From contig CAUGGC010000011.1 of assembly GCA_959599095.1 (NCBI GenBank), positions 1 to 64,000 of the forward strand: DNA of 64,000 bases, given 5' to 3'. The translations under genes were made by a program, and so were the position numbers. Origin of the DNA: an uncultured Collinsella sp. (lineage in GTDB: Bacteria > Actinomycetota > Coriobacteriia > Coriobacteriales > Coriobacteriaceae). The stretch's first letter is position 1; the number at the start of each line of letters is the position of its first letter. The notes under the pieces are model-generated. The model was not told the origin of the DNA. It saw only the letters and a program-made list of their open reading frames with translations, and searched no databases. This document shows positions 54,053 through 63,530 of the stretch, piece by piece.

Positions 54053-54913
54053 ATGATGTCTAAAGCTCACGCGCTATTAAAGCTTCAAAACACTGAATTG
54101 GATATCCTTCAGGTTGTCGCCGCATTCTGCTCTAAGCACGGCATCAGGTGGTGGCTTGACGGTGGAACATGTTTAGGAGCAATGCGTCATAGGGGGTTTA
54201 TCCCTTGGGATGATGATATAGATATCGGAATGATGCGTTCAGATTATGACCGCTTTTGCTCTTTAGCCGAGGGTGGGTTACCGGAAGGATATTCGCTCCA
54301 TACATCGCGGAATACTACTGGCTATGCTGCGATGTTTGCTAAGGTGTATCGCGATGGAACTCGCTTCGAGAATCAAGAGGCTCGAGAGGCTTCCAGTTCG
54401 ATGGGCATTTTTGTCGACATCTTTCCATATGACCAGCTCTATACAGATAAACGCCTTCGTGCAAAGCAAGTCCGAACTGCATCAATTGCACAGAAAAGAG
54501 CTTATTTATATCATTCTTCTTCCATTGTTGTCCCTCATAAAGGGTTCCTTGGTCAACTCGAGCAAATTGGTTGTTCTGCTATGCACGTGGTGGAACAACT
54601 GGTTTTTCGAGGCGCATGCTCTTACCAGGATTTGTTCGATTCCTGTATTGCCGACTCAAATACGGGTGAGGTCTCTGATTACTGTCTGACGTTAAGCTGG
54701 CCGAATATGGCGCCAGTGCCTATTTCAGAGATTTTCCCTCTGAGCAGCGCGGTTTTCGAAGGCAGTGAATTCCCTGTTCCTCGTATGACGGATAAATATC
54801 TTACAACGATGTATGGCGATTGGAAAAAAATACCGTCACCGGATAATCGACATACCCATCTTCCGCTCTTGCTCGACTTTGGAGATGGGGAAGTCTGGAC
54901 GGCACAGAATTAA
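54053..54913 (+). CDS. licD: LicD-family phosphotransferase
   Basis: 286 residues. The LicD/fukutin-type nucleotidyltransferase core is clear: WLDGGTCLGAMRHRGFIPWD followed by DDIDIGMMRSDYDRF (about residues 35-65), then VDIFPYD and a C-terminal DWKKIPSPDNRH. LicD transfers phosphocholine from CDP-choline to a sugar of a teichoic acid, LPS or capsule. The upstream fused LicC/LicA would supply CDP-choline. Two ATG codons in a row (54053, 54056) lie right after the flippase stop. Other phospho-substituents (for example ribitol or glycerol phosphate) are possible for LicD relatives. Confidence 0.92.
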   Translation: MMSKAHALLKLQNTELDILQVVAAFCSKHGIRWWLDGGTCLGAMRHRGFIPWDDDIDIGMMRSDYDRFCSLAEGGLPEGYSLHTSRNTTGYAAMFAKVYRDGTRFENQEAREASSSMGIFVDIFPYDQLYTDKRLRAKQVRTASIAQKRAYLYHSSSIVVPHKGFLGQLEQIGCSAMHVVEQLVFRGACSYQDLFDSCIADSNTGEVSDYCLTLSWPNMAPVPISEIFPLSSAVFEGSEFPVPRMTDKYLTTMYGDWKKIPSPDNRHTHLPLLLDFGDGEVWTAQN

Positions 54914-54946
54914 GGATATGACATCTATATCAGATGAGGTTATGTG

Positions 54947-56092
54947 ATGAGCTCCTCTATTTGTATTTTCACTCACCATTATCACCCGCAACTTAGTGGA
55001 ATTGGTAATTTTGTCGATGGTCTCGCTCACGCCTTGACTGCACGCGGCGATAGGGTGGTTATCGTTACTAATGATTCGATGCGCGTGGGAGTCGGTCATT
55101 CAGTCGAAAACGGCCTGGAGGTAATTCGTCTTCCTTGCATTCCGTTACTTGATGGAAGACTTCCTCTTCCCAAAAAAACCAGTGATTATTACCGACTCCT
55201 GCAAACCCTTGATGATTATGAGTGGAATGGTGTTCTGATAAACACGAGACTTTTCCCTCTCTCGCTCGAAGGGCTGAGGTTTGCTGCGGATCATAGTGCT
55301 AAGGCTGTCGTTCTCGACCACGGCTCAGCGTATCTTTCCTTCAATCAGCCACTCCTTGATTTTTTTGTGCGCCGATATGAGGATTGGATTACGGATCGCG
55401 TAAAGACGTTTGACCCTGATTTCTATGGGATTTCTTCTAAAAGTGTTGAATGGCTTCAGCACTTTAATATCACTGCAAAGGGCGTCATTTCAAACTCAAT
55501 CAATGCCTCATTCTATAGGAGTATTTCTTCGGGGAGAGATTTCCGATCTGAATTAGGTATCCCTCAGTCATCTTTGGTTGTAGCTTTTGTCGGGCGGCTT
55601 ATTCCTGAAAAGGGAATTAATTCAATTATTGAGGCGGCTCGCACAAAAGATATTACCAAGCGTGATATTTGTTTTGTTCTTGCAGGGGATGGTCCGCTGG
55701 CTAATGAGGTCAAGGAAGCCTGTTCGTCTAACTTGTTTTGGCTTGGGAGATGTAACACAGAGGATATTTCTTCCTTACTTCAGCAAGCAGATGTGCTTTG
55801 TCTTCCAACTCGTTCCGAAGGCTTTTCAACGGTACTTCTTGAAGCTTCAGCCTGCGGAACGCCTGCAGTGGTAACAGATGTGGGCGGGGCACGCGAGCTT
55901 ATCTTAGATGATAGCTACGGCACAATAATTCGGTCTATGGCATCTGATGAGGTGGTTTCGGCATTATGCAGGCTTTTTGATGATCGAGAGCTGCTTTCTC
56001 TTCAGTCTCGAAACTCTAGGGCGCTTGTTGAAAGTCGATATAACTGGGATGCCACTGCTATGGATGTCGAGAAGGCGTTTTGTATTTGCTAA
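54947..56092 (+). CDS. Family 4 glycosyltransferase
   Basis: 381 residues: N-terminal half with HHYHPQLSGIGNFVDGLAHAL, C-terminal GT-B half with VAFVGRLIPEKGINSIIEA, LAGDGPL and the donor-site EGFSTVLLEASACGTPAVVTDVGG (E-x7-E). Retaining transferase, possibly the step that places a sugar in the phosphocholine-bearing glycan. ATG at 54947 with GATGAGG before; a GTG one codon earlier is equally possible. Confidence 0.91.
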   Translation: MSSSICIFTHHYHPQLSGIGNFVDGLAHALTARGDRVVIVTNDSMRVGVGHSVENGLEVIRLPCIPLLDGRLPLPKKTSDYYRLLQTLDDYEWNGVLINTRLFPLSLEGLRFAADHSAKAVVLDHGSAYLSFNQPLLDFFVRRYEDWITDRVKTFDPDFYGISSKSVEWLQHFNITAKGVISNSINASFYRSISSGRDFRSELGIPQSSLVVAFVGRLIPEKGINSIIEAARTKDITKRDICFVLAGDGPLANEVKEACSSNLFWLGRCNTEDISSLLQQADVLCLPTRSEGFSTVLLEASACGTPAVVTDVGGARELILDDSYGTIIRSMASDEVVSALCRLFDDRELLSLQSRNSRALVESRYNWDATAMDVEKAFCIC

Positions 56093-56697
56093 GTGATACT
56101 TGGCTGGCTTTTGTTCGGATGAAGTTGATAATCAAGGGCTTTTGTTCGGCTTTTGCGTGAAGTTGGATATAAGTGCCGATTTTGGTATTGTCGATTCCTC
56201 CTATTTCATGAATATTTGCTCGCTTGAGCACCGCTGAATATCAAGAAGCACGCCGCTGTTATTGCGCCTGGCTTTGGGGCCGACATGGGTCTCGGCGCCT
56301 ATTTATTGCTAGCGTCCGGCGTCGCGTCGCTGCTGCATGTTGGCCTCGCCTGTATCAACCCAGATCGCGTTTCTTTAAGCTAGTGCCAAAGATTAAGGCT
56401 ATCGTTGGGATGGGGGGGATAGTTGGAGCAGTTTTGTCCGATTAGAATGGCGTCGAAGTCTTATGCACCGCGCAATTGGGCGAGAGCCGCAGCGGATTTG
56501 TATCTTGCGATGGCAGATGGGGGCTCCAGGTGAACGTCAGCTGTATGCCAGCCGTGCAAACTAAATATCCAAGCTTGAGATGTAACTTCGCGATGGTTAG
56601 TCCGGATGCTGTAAACTTTATTCATTACTAGACAGTGCGTTGGACTGTAAGGGCCGCATTTTCTTCGAGCGTCGCTAAGGGCCAACTATTATTTGGA
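56093..56697 (+). other. Decayed region with gene remnants
   Basis: About 600 bases without an intact gene. Near its start the string GGCTTTTGTTCGG occurs twice (56109 and 56138 area). From about 56270 to 56381 one plus-strand frame reads APGFGADMGLGAYLLLA then SGVASLLHVGLACINPDR and stops; this looks like the last membrane segment of a lost protein. GC content jumps from below 45 to above 60 percent within this stretch, in line with old insertion or deletion events. Confidence 0.45.
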
Positions 56698-57444
56698 ATG
56701 GATGAAACTCGATTGTCATTTGCTTTAACAAAAGATTCAAAAGGATATCCGCGTGTTCTGGTAATTATTCCCGCTTATAACGAGCAGGAATGCATTCTCA
56801 ATACCGTTGCTTCTATTAAGGCTGCTGGATATGACTATGTCGTAATTAACGACGGCTCACAGGATGGGACACTTAGGCTTTGTCGAGAGCATGATGTCAA
56901 CATATTGGATCTCCCACAGAACCTTGGTATCGGTGGGGCGGTCCAGGCGGGGCATAAGTATGCTCAGAGATTTGGCTATGATATTGACATTCAGGTTGAC
57001 GGCGATGGCCAACATGATCCTTCTTATATACCTGAGCTTGTTAAGCTGATTGAGGGTGGGGCGAGTCTGGCGATAGGCTCTCGATTCTTGGTCGAGACCG
57101 ACGGTTTCCAATCAACCTTTATGCGTCGTGTTGGAATCAGGTGGCTCTCTTTTTTGCTTAAGTTGCTTACAGGTAAGGCGGTCACCGATCCCACTTCTGG
57201 CTTTAGAGCCTGCAATAAAGACGCCATCGACTTATTCTGCAAGAGCTATCCTGATGATTATCCGGAGCCGGAATCGATAGCTTTGGCTATGAAGCTTGGT
57301 CTCCCCGTTATGGAGGCACCTGTAAAGATGAATGAGCGCCAGGGCGGGCGTTCATCCATTGGGCTCCTCTCTTCCGTCTACTACATGATTAAAGTTACGC
57401 TTGCTATTGTCCTTGTGTGTTGGATCCATAGGGGAGACCAATAA
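56698..57444 (+). CDS. Polyprenyl-phosphate glycosyltransferase (DPM1-like GT2)
   Basis: 248 residues from ATG 56698. Motifs: RVLVIIPAYNEQECILNTVAS, VVINDGSQDGT, IGGAVQAGHKYA, IQVDGDGQHDP (DxD), IGSRF and DPTSGFRACN. These fit transferases that load a sugar onto undecaprenyl phosphate or act near it. No C-terminal membrane pair, unlike GtrB; a last hydrophobic helix (VYYMIKVTLAIVLVCWI) is present. The start is uncertain because no clear ribosome site is seen. TAATG overlap with the next gene. Confidence 0.9.
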   Translation: MDETRLSFALTKDSKGYPRVLVIIPAYNEQECILNTVASIKAAGYDYVVINDGSQDGTLRLCREHDVNILDLPQNLGIGGAVQAGHKYAQRFGYDIDIQVDGDGQHDPSYIPELVKLIEGGASLAIGSRFLVETDGFQSTFMRRVGIRWLSFLLKLLTGKAVTDPTSGFRACNKDAIDLFCKSYPDDYPEPESIALAMKLGLPVMEAPVKMNERQGGRSSIGLLSSVYYMIKVTLAIVLVCWIHRGDQ

Positions 57445-57800
57445 TGAATTATTTTCTAAGGATTGGGGCAGCCATCTTTTTTGGTGGGTTCCTCGTTTAT
57501 GTTCTTCGACTCGTATCCAAAGGAAAGATGCTTCTTAAGTATTCTTTGCTTTGGATTTTAATGTGCATGGCGGCCTTGCTTTGTGATTTATTCCCTCAGC
57601 TTATTTTTTATTGCTCCACGGCTATTGGGTTTGTTAACCCGGCCAATTTCCTCTTCCTGGGTGCAATTGTGCTGTTGCTTGCAATCTCTCTATCCCTTAG
57701 CGTTGCGGTGAGCCGTCATGTTTTGGCAATCAAAAGCCTTACACAAAGGATTGCCTTGCTCGAAAAAGAGCTTGAGAATCGGTTGGATTATTATGACTGA
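57444..57800 (+). CDS. DUF2304 family small membrane protein
   Basis: 118 residues with three membrane segments and a C-terminal coiled coil (IKSLTQRIALLEKELENRLD). DUF2304 proteins commonly follow a DPM1-like GT2 gene, as here, and may help it at the membrane. Start overlaps the previous stop by one base. Confidence 0.9.
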   Translation: MNYFLRIGAAIFFGGFLVYVLRLVSKGKMLLKYSLLWILMCMAALLCDLFPQLIFYCSTAIGFVNPANFLFLGAIVLLLAISLSLSVAVSRHVLAIKSLTQRIALLEKELENRLDYYD

Positions 57801-58349
57801 GCTTGATACAATTATTTGATTCAGTTTACTTTTAGTTCTTCAATGTTGCTAGTTGAGGAAAGTGGAAATCTGCCTTATACAAACGTTGCTTATACCCTTT
57901 GCTGAGGTCTGGATCGGTACCAAATCCGATGATTCTCATCGCGGGTTGCCATTTGCTTGTCAATGGAGGCGATATCCCTGCTCCGGCTGCAACGTTGTTT
58001 CAGCTGTTATGTCGTGGTCGAATAGTTTTGTATTAATAATGTAGAACAGATAATAGAATCAGCCGGAGGACTCCATTACAAAAGAGCGTAATTCCATTAT
58101 CGAGCCATTTAGGTTAATTTCGATGTGGTGTGTAGTTACGCATCATTTTGTAATGCATAATGCAGATGATGTATCGGTTTTTGCTAGCCCTTTAACCCGT
58201 TAAATTTATTAGGACGATATCACTGGCCTGGTGGCTGAACTACTACCACACTACCGCTACGCCCCAGTGGGGCTGGGTTTTAAATACGCCTTTGGAATGA
58301 TATTGCTTTGGCTATCTTGCGGAAAACAATCTCGAAGAAGAGTGGGCTC
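57801..58349. other. AT-rich gap before an IS remnant
   Basis: No intact gene. A short plus-strand stretch near 57940-58020 reads ILIAGCHLLVNGGDIPAP then AATLFQLLCRG and may be a fragment of a lost coding region. A GCCCCAGTGGGGC hairpin followed by GGGTTTT lies at 58261-58280. The left limit of the IS remnant is near 58350. Confidence 0.45.
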
Positions 58350-58808
58350 CTTGACGTAGGTCGCGTCGAGCCAGACGTAGGGCACTGGCGAGCCCTCGAG
58401 CGGCCTTCCGTACAGATCCTCGATGCCTGGTCCAGGCTCGAGGCGATGGCGCTCACCTGGTCCTTCGAGAGCCTGGAGACGCCTATCTTCTCGGCTACCC
58501 TCTGCACCTTGCGGGTGCTCGTGCCGGTGGCGTACATCTCGGCGACGGCGGCAACGAGGGCGCGGTCCACGCGCCGGTGGCGCTTGATCACGTCGTCCGG
58601 GAAGAAGCTGCCGGAGCGGAGCTTCGGGATGCGCAGCGTCAGCGTGCCGGCGCAGGTGCGAGCGACCTCTCGCGGTAGCCGTTTCGGCTGTTCGCCCCGC
58701 CACCGCTCAGCTGGTCGGTCTCGGCGTCCATCGCGGCGTTCACGACCTGTTTGGCGAGTCTGGGGAGCATCCCCCCATGTCGATGGCGCCGTCGCTGAAA
58801 CGGGGCAT
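58350..58808 (-). pseudogene. IS256-family (Mutator type) transposase remnant
   Basis: Read on the minus strand from ATG near 58808, conserved pieces lie in different frames: MPRFSDGAIDMG, then LAKQVVNAAMDAETDQLSGG and NSRNGYRERS, then YATGTSTRKVQRVAEKIGVS, then PYVWLDATYVK. At least two frameshifts separate them, and everything after VWLDATYVK (including the C-terminal catalytic Glu region) is missing. An inactive element. Confidence 0.85.
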
Positions 58809-58853
58809 GGCGAGTATGTCCGGCGCCGGGTCTGACAAGATTTACATAGCGAT

Positions 58854-58917
58854 CTTCGTCCTTTCCCGGAACCTGTTGTTGTGGTGATTTCTGGTTCCGG
58901 GACGAAGGCCGTTTTTC
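58854..58917. terminator. Hairpin next to the IS remnant
   Basis: CTTCGTC plus CCGGAACC (58854-58873, with a 5-base bulge) pairs with GGTTCCGGGACGAAG (58893-58907), followed by GCCGTTTTT. It may belong to the end of the insertion sequence. Confidence 0.5.
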
Positions 58918-59076
58918 GTTAAACGGGCACTAAGGGGTCACCCTTGCACCAACATTTTCGGCGCGATCCATGAGATTGAATTCCGCCATTCTTTTTGGAT
59001 GCCAATGTGCTTGCTAGTATACTGATACCAGTATTTTTAATTGCGTTCTATTAGTTTCTCGATTATAAGGATTTTT

Positions 59077-60615
59077 ATGACAAGTTCCATAAGATGTAAG
59101 CCTTTATTTGTTTTGTTTGCCGTTTTTTTCGCATTCTATTCAGTCTATTGGTATCTAAATAATCCGAGATTACTTGTACTGCTTACAATTACCATCTCGT
59201 TGATTCTAATTCTTGGCCTTTGCGCTGCATATGCTAAGGTGTACCATCGTCTTAAAAGTGAATGGGTATTCTTGGCGCTGCTTATAGCATTTCTAATTAT
59301 TTTTATCTTTATCTTTCCTCCGTTTACGGTTCCGGATGAAGGCCATCATTTTTTTTCAACTTATTGGATGGTTGATAGTCTTCCATTCAATGCGCATGTG
59401 ACAAATGATGGTGGTTTTCTAGTACGGGATATCGATCTTTCCCTTTATAAGGGTCGCCAGAGTAACGCCATTGACTCCTCTTCATTTGATTCGATTATTC
59501 AGAATTATGCTCTGTTTGAGAATGGGAAGTGGACTCCATTCAATGAGTTCTCATTTAGCGTCAGTAGTGAGAACGTTTCTGCGAAAATAGGATCTATCGT
59601 TGGGCTGCAAATCGGTCTGTTTTTCGGACTTGGTGCCTATCCTGTGTTCTATATGGGGCGCATTGGTTCGGCTCTGGTTTTTTGCTTTTGTGCGTTCCAG
59701 GCATACAGGATTGCACCTAAGGGCAAATCGGTTATTGTTTTTGTTTCGCTTCTGCCTATGACGCTTCACTTGGCTGCTTCATACTCTTATGATTCAGGAA
59801 TTATTGCGTACTCGCTTTTAGTATTCGCTTGTCTAATGCGCGGTTTTTTTGGAGAGCAGAAATCAATAGGTTGTAAAGAAATCGTCATTTATTTAATTAT
59901 TTCGGCGTTTTTGGCTCCGTGTAAGGTTGTTTATTCTGGGATGATATTACTTGGTTTGCTTGTGCCCCTTTCGCAGTTCCAAGATGTGAAAGTCGGACGT
60001 ATCGGTAAGTGCATACTGATCTTTGCTGTTATAGCCTCCGTTCTAGTGCTGCGCATAGCATCAATGAGTACATTGGTGTCTCAGTCTTCAGATGCCTCTC
60101 GTGGCCAAGAGATCGGGCGGTTTTATACGCTCAGTGACATCATCATGCATCCAAAGAATAGCTTCGAGGTCTTTTTTAGGACATTAGATTCCCTAGGAGA
60201 TTTCTATTGGGGATCCACCTTAGGTTATTCGCTTGGATGGCTCCAGAAAAACTTGCAGTTTCCAGCCTTTTTTATGATTCCTTATTTGTTGTTTGGGTTT
60301 ATTTGTTGTTTGGATTCCGAAGATGAGCCCTCTTTTCTCAGCCCCATTTGTTCCATTCTGTTTATTATCGCTTTTGCTTTGGCTGCCCTTGGTTCCATTG
60401 TATCTATGTGGTTGGGCTGGACGTTCAATTACGAGAATGTAATACAGGGTGTTCAAGGACGATATTTTCTTCCTGTTCTACCAGCTTTGTTGTTTGGGTC
60501 GAGAACGCGCTTGTTTAAATTCAACTCATCTTCGCTTTCTGTCGTCTCTTTTGGCATGTGCGTGATGAATTGTTTATATCTTATTCGTTTTATTAGTATT
60601 GCATCCTGTGTGTAG
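59077..60615 (+). CDS. DUF2142 family polytopic membrane protein
   Basis: 512 residues from ATG 59077 (AAGGA before it). About 12 membrane segments; an extracytoplasmic loop after the second holds PPFTVPDEGHHFFSTYW, the P-D-E-x2-H motif of DUF2142, with LAASYSYDSG and VQGRYFLPVLPALL further on. The family resembles GT-C glycosyltransferases and is found in polysaccharide loci; a role in transferring a sugar from a lipid carrier outside the membrane is likely but not shown. Very AT-rich. Confidence 0.87.
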   Translation: MTSSIRCKPLFVLFAVFFAFYSVYWYLNNPRLLVLLTITISLILILGLCAAYAKVYHRLKSEWVFLALLIAFLIIFIFIFPPFTVPDEGHHFFSTYWMVDSLPFNAHVTNDGGFLVRDIDLSLYKGRQSNAIDSSSFDSIIQNYALFENGKWTPFNEFSFSVSSENVSAKIGSIVGLQIGLFFGLGAYPVFYMGRIGSALVFCFCAFQAYRIAPKGKSVIVFVSLLPMTLHLAASYSYDSGIIAYSLLVFACLMRGFFGEQKSIGCKEIVIYLIISAFLAPCKVVYSGMILLGLLVPLSQFQDVKVGRIGKCILIFAVIASVLVLRIASMSTLVSQSSDASRGQEIGRFYTLSDIIMHPKNSFEVFFRTLDSLGDFYWGSTLGYSLGWLQKNLQFPAFFMIPYLLFGFICCLDSEDEPSFLSPICSILFIIAFALAALGSIVSMWLGWTFNYENVIQGVQGRYFLPVLPALLFGSRTRLFKFNSSSLSVVSFGMCVMNCLYLIRFISIASCV

Positions 60616-60805
60616 GCCTTTGCGTAATGCTCTCGGGTTTTTTCTGCTATCTAACAGTTTAGATAACAGGCGATGATTCGGACGCCGCAGGGTCCCCGAA
60701 AGCTATGCTTTTCCAAGCCAAGCAGAGACTTTGACCGAGCGCTGGGTTGGCATGCGAGAGGCCAACATGAGGCCGTGCCGCGGGGCGGACCGCAGGTAGC
60801 AAAAC

Positions 60806-60835
60806 GGCACCGGAGCCCATGTCGGGCCCGGTGCC
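60806..60835 (-). terminator. Terminator of the double-domain glycosyltransferase gene
   Basis: GGCACCGG pairs with CCGGTGCC (60806-60813, 60828-60835) with an inner GGG/CCC; on the minus strand GTTTTG follows. It lies about 70 bases past the stop at 60903. The whole stretch 60670-60860 is a GC-rich island between AT-rich genes, with no gene recognised. Confidence 0.65.
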
Positions 60836-60902
60836 CAAGCGCGATATCGACGGCGCAGTTTCGCGATATTCAACAGCGCCCAAATGAGTAAATACTCATT
60901 AT

Positions 60903-63329
60903 CTATAAATGATAATAACGATTCGCGGGTTCCCCGACGGTGAAGTTTGGATTCATATAAGGATCGCCTTTGACGTAATACTTAGCCCATCGATAATTCA
61001 TGTACGCTACCTCTTTGTGGAAGCGAATCTGCTTCTCCGTATTGTTTTCAACGCCTCTAGAAATCGACTCGTAGTGATAGAGCTCGACTTCGGGTGTGTA
61101 TACAATTAGGTCGTTGACCTCGCGTAGCTTTAAGCAAAAGTCAACGTCATTAAATGCAACTTGAAGCTCTTCCGTGAAACCTCCGACTTTCTCATATTCA
61201 TCACGCTTGGTCATTATGCAAGCTGCGGTGACGGCGCTGAAGTCTTGTTGTGCATCGTTGAGTGCAAAGTAGCCCCAGTTATCCCTTGGCATGCTTTGGC
61301 AAAGATGTCCTGCCACGCCACCAGTGACGCATAAGCCCGCGTGCTGGATGGTGTTGTCGGGATAGTAGAGTTTTGCACCAACTGCGCCAACATCCTCACG
61401 TGCGCAGATGCCAAGCATAGTCTCAATCCAATTGGGCGTAATTACCTCAGTATCGTTATTCAACAGCAAGAGATAGTCGCCCTTGGCGTGAGCAACGCCA
61501 AAGTTCATGAGCTTGGAGAAATTGAATTCGTGCTTCCAAGTTACAAGACGAACGATGTCAGGATATTTTGCTTGCAACTTATCGTAATAATCGAACGTCT
61601 CCTTTTCTGTGCTGTTGTTTTCGATTATGACAAGCTCGAAATTGTCGTACGTTGATTTCTCAACAATTGACTTAATGCAGTTGTCCAGAATGTTGGCGTG
61701 GTCTTTAGTTGGAATGATAATTGACACGAGTGGATGGGAATCTGGCACAGCGTAGGTTACTTTATATGTAAAGGGACGACGCGCTTGTTCGACCTTCGCA
61801 TTGAGCCCAAGCCTGTCCAAATGACTCTGGACCGCTTTGATACCTGCGATAGTGGCATACGGCTTGCTATCGGCATTTGCTGCGGTGGAGGTCTCGCTTA
61901 GGCGCCAGTGATATAGAACCTTTGCAACATGATGAACTTTCCTTGCCTTTTCCACGGCGTGGAGAGTCAGATTATGATCCTGTGCTCCATCGAACTCTTT
62001 CGTGTTCGGTTCTAGAGTGTCAAGCAGAGACTTACGGATGGTAAGCATATGGCAGATATAGTTATTGTTTCTGAGCAGATCGATATTGAAATCCGGCTTA
62101 AAGAACGGCTGCGCTAGCATTCCATCGGGCATGAGTTTATCTTCATCACAATAAAGAAGATCGACGTCATCATTGTTTTCAATTGCCTCGGCATATGAGA
62201 ACAACAAGTCCGGTTCAAGAATATCGTCATGGTCAAAGAAGCTAACGAAATCACCCGAAGCGATGGCAACGCCGGCGTTTGTGTTTTCGGAAATGCCCTT
62301 ATTCTCGGTAAGGTTAATTGATTTAATTCTGTTGTCGTGGGCTGTCTCCTGCTCAACGCGAGCCTTTAGTTCCTGATTGTCAGGACTTGCATTAACTAGG
62401 ATGAGCTCCCAGTTTGCATAAGACTGGTTTTTTACGGATTCGGCCATATCGTTAAAGAACGAAATGGGTGTGTTGTATAGAGGGACAATAATGCTGAACT
62501 TCGGAGCGCTGTTGAAGACGATTTTTCTCTGCTTCTCCAGAGCGCCGATAGTTGCCTTATGATCCGTGAACCATTCGGGGTATTCAGGGTCAAACTGCGC
62601 ATGGGTAAAGAGAAAGTTGGTCTCCTCAAGAAGCAAGCCTAGCTTATCGGGTGTTAAGCAGTCGAATGCACTGAATGATGGGTGATTTTGATCGTCAATA
62701 ATAAAGTAGTAACGATCGAACGCCTTTGGCATTCGAATTGAGAGCTGCGTTTCAAGCTGCTTTTTCTCAGACGTAAATCCAACGCTTGTTACATTCGAAC
62801 CGAAATTGACGATGCTCAAATCAACTTCATTGAGGGTTCGATCGAGGCAGCGAAGTTTGATTTGGGAGTCGCTACGATACGGCGTTCTCACCGTGCACCT
62901 AAGGATGTAGTCGCTTGAATCTTCGATGCACTGCCAGAAATCAATCGTTGCCATGTCAAACTCTGAAACGTCATCGTAGTTTCGGAGTTTACTGCACATG
63001 TCAGGTTTAATTTTGTAGTTAAGGCGCGACTCCCATTTGATGTTCTTGCAATTGAGTGAAAGGGAGTCGCTGCTCAGGGTACGACCGTCTTGGCCGATTT
63101 CGCAAAACTCAATTTTGATGGTGCGGGCATCGGGATCGGGGAGTACAAGGACGTATGAGTTCGAGTCACAACCATTGTCCCGGAATTTTAGGAGGGATAA
63201 AGGTAAGCAGCGGTTGTCGTTTGTAGCCGCTTGGGCTGTTATGCTGGAGCCTTTATGGATGCCTTCAATCTTAAGCTGCTGGTAGATTTTCCAGTTTCCT
63301 CTGCATACTCCGGTTGTTTCGACTCGCAT
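60903..63329 (-). CDS. Large glycosyltransferase with two GT2 domains
   Basis: 808 residues from ATG 63329 (AAAGG before it); an ATG 15 codons earlier with GAGG is nearly as good. It mirrors the 33893 gene: N-terminal beta-rich part with WESRLNYKIKPDMC, first GT2 domain with FSIIVPLYNTPISFF and FFDHDDILEPD, second with VSIIIPTKDHANILD, EFNFSKLMNFG, LLLNNDTEVI and FNDVDFCLKLREV. The two proteins are clear paralogues with different base composition. It is on the opposite strand to the neighbours and convergent with the DUF2142 gene. Confidence 0.92.
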   Translation of the reverse strand: MRVETTGVCRGNWKIYQQLKIEGIHKGSSITAQAATNDNRCLPLSLLKFRDNGCDSNSYVLVLPDPDARTIKIEFCEIGQDGRTLSSDSLSLNCKNIKWESRLNYKIKPDMCSKLRNYDDVSEFDMATIDFWQCIEDSSDYILRCTVRTPYRSDSQIKLRCLDRTLNEVDLSIVNFGSNVTSVGFTSEKKQLETQLSIRMPKAFDRYYFIIDDQNHPSFSAFDCLTPDKLGLLLEETNFLFTHAQFDPEYPEWFTDHKATIGALEKQRKIVFNSAPKFSIIVPLYNTPISFFNDMAESVKNQSYANWELILVNASPDNQELKARVEQETAHDNRIKSINLTENKGISENTNAGVAIASGDFVSFFDHDDILEPDLLFSYAEAIENNDDVDLLYCDEDKLMPDGMLAQPFFKPDFNIDLLRNNNYICHMLTIRKSLLDTLEPNTKEFDGAQDHNLTLHAVEKARKVHHVAKVLYHWRLSETSTAANADSKPYATIAGIKAVQSHLDRLGLNAKVEQARRPFTYKVTYAVPDSHPLVSIIIPTKDHANILDNCIKSIVEKSTYDNFELVIIENNSTEKETFDYYDKLQAKYPDIVRLVTWKHEFNFSKLMNFGVAHAKGDYLLLLNNDTEVITPNWIETMLGICAREDVGAVGAKLYYPDNTIQHAGLCVTGGVAGHLCQSMPRDNWGYFALNDAQQDFSAVTAACIMTKRDEYEKVGGFTEELQVAFNDVDFCLKLREVNDLIVYTPEVELYHYESISRGVENNTEKQIRFHKEVAYMNYRWAKYYVKGDPYMNPNFTVGEPANRYYHL

Positions 63330-63460
63330 TGTCTGCCTTTCGTTTGTTGGACACTGCCCATTGTACTTTTTCATTTGTTGCCTCGCTAGAAATGCAGAAA
63401 GAGTTGCGTGTTTCTGCTGTCCGATTTAAATAAGAAGACGGGGAGGTTGCTGCCGGTGCG

Positions 63461-63466
63461 TATAAT
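63461..63466 (+). promoter_or_regulatory. -10 element of the rfbA promoter
   Basis: A perfect TATAAT stands 64 bases before the rfbA ATG, with TG close before it; no clear -35 is seen. Confidence 0.45.
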
Positions 63467-63530
63467 TTAATTAACTATGCATCTGTAATCAGCGGCTTTT
63501 GCTCAACGATTGTCAATCGAGAGGATTTTT

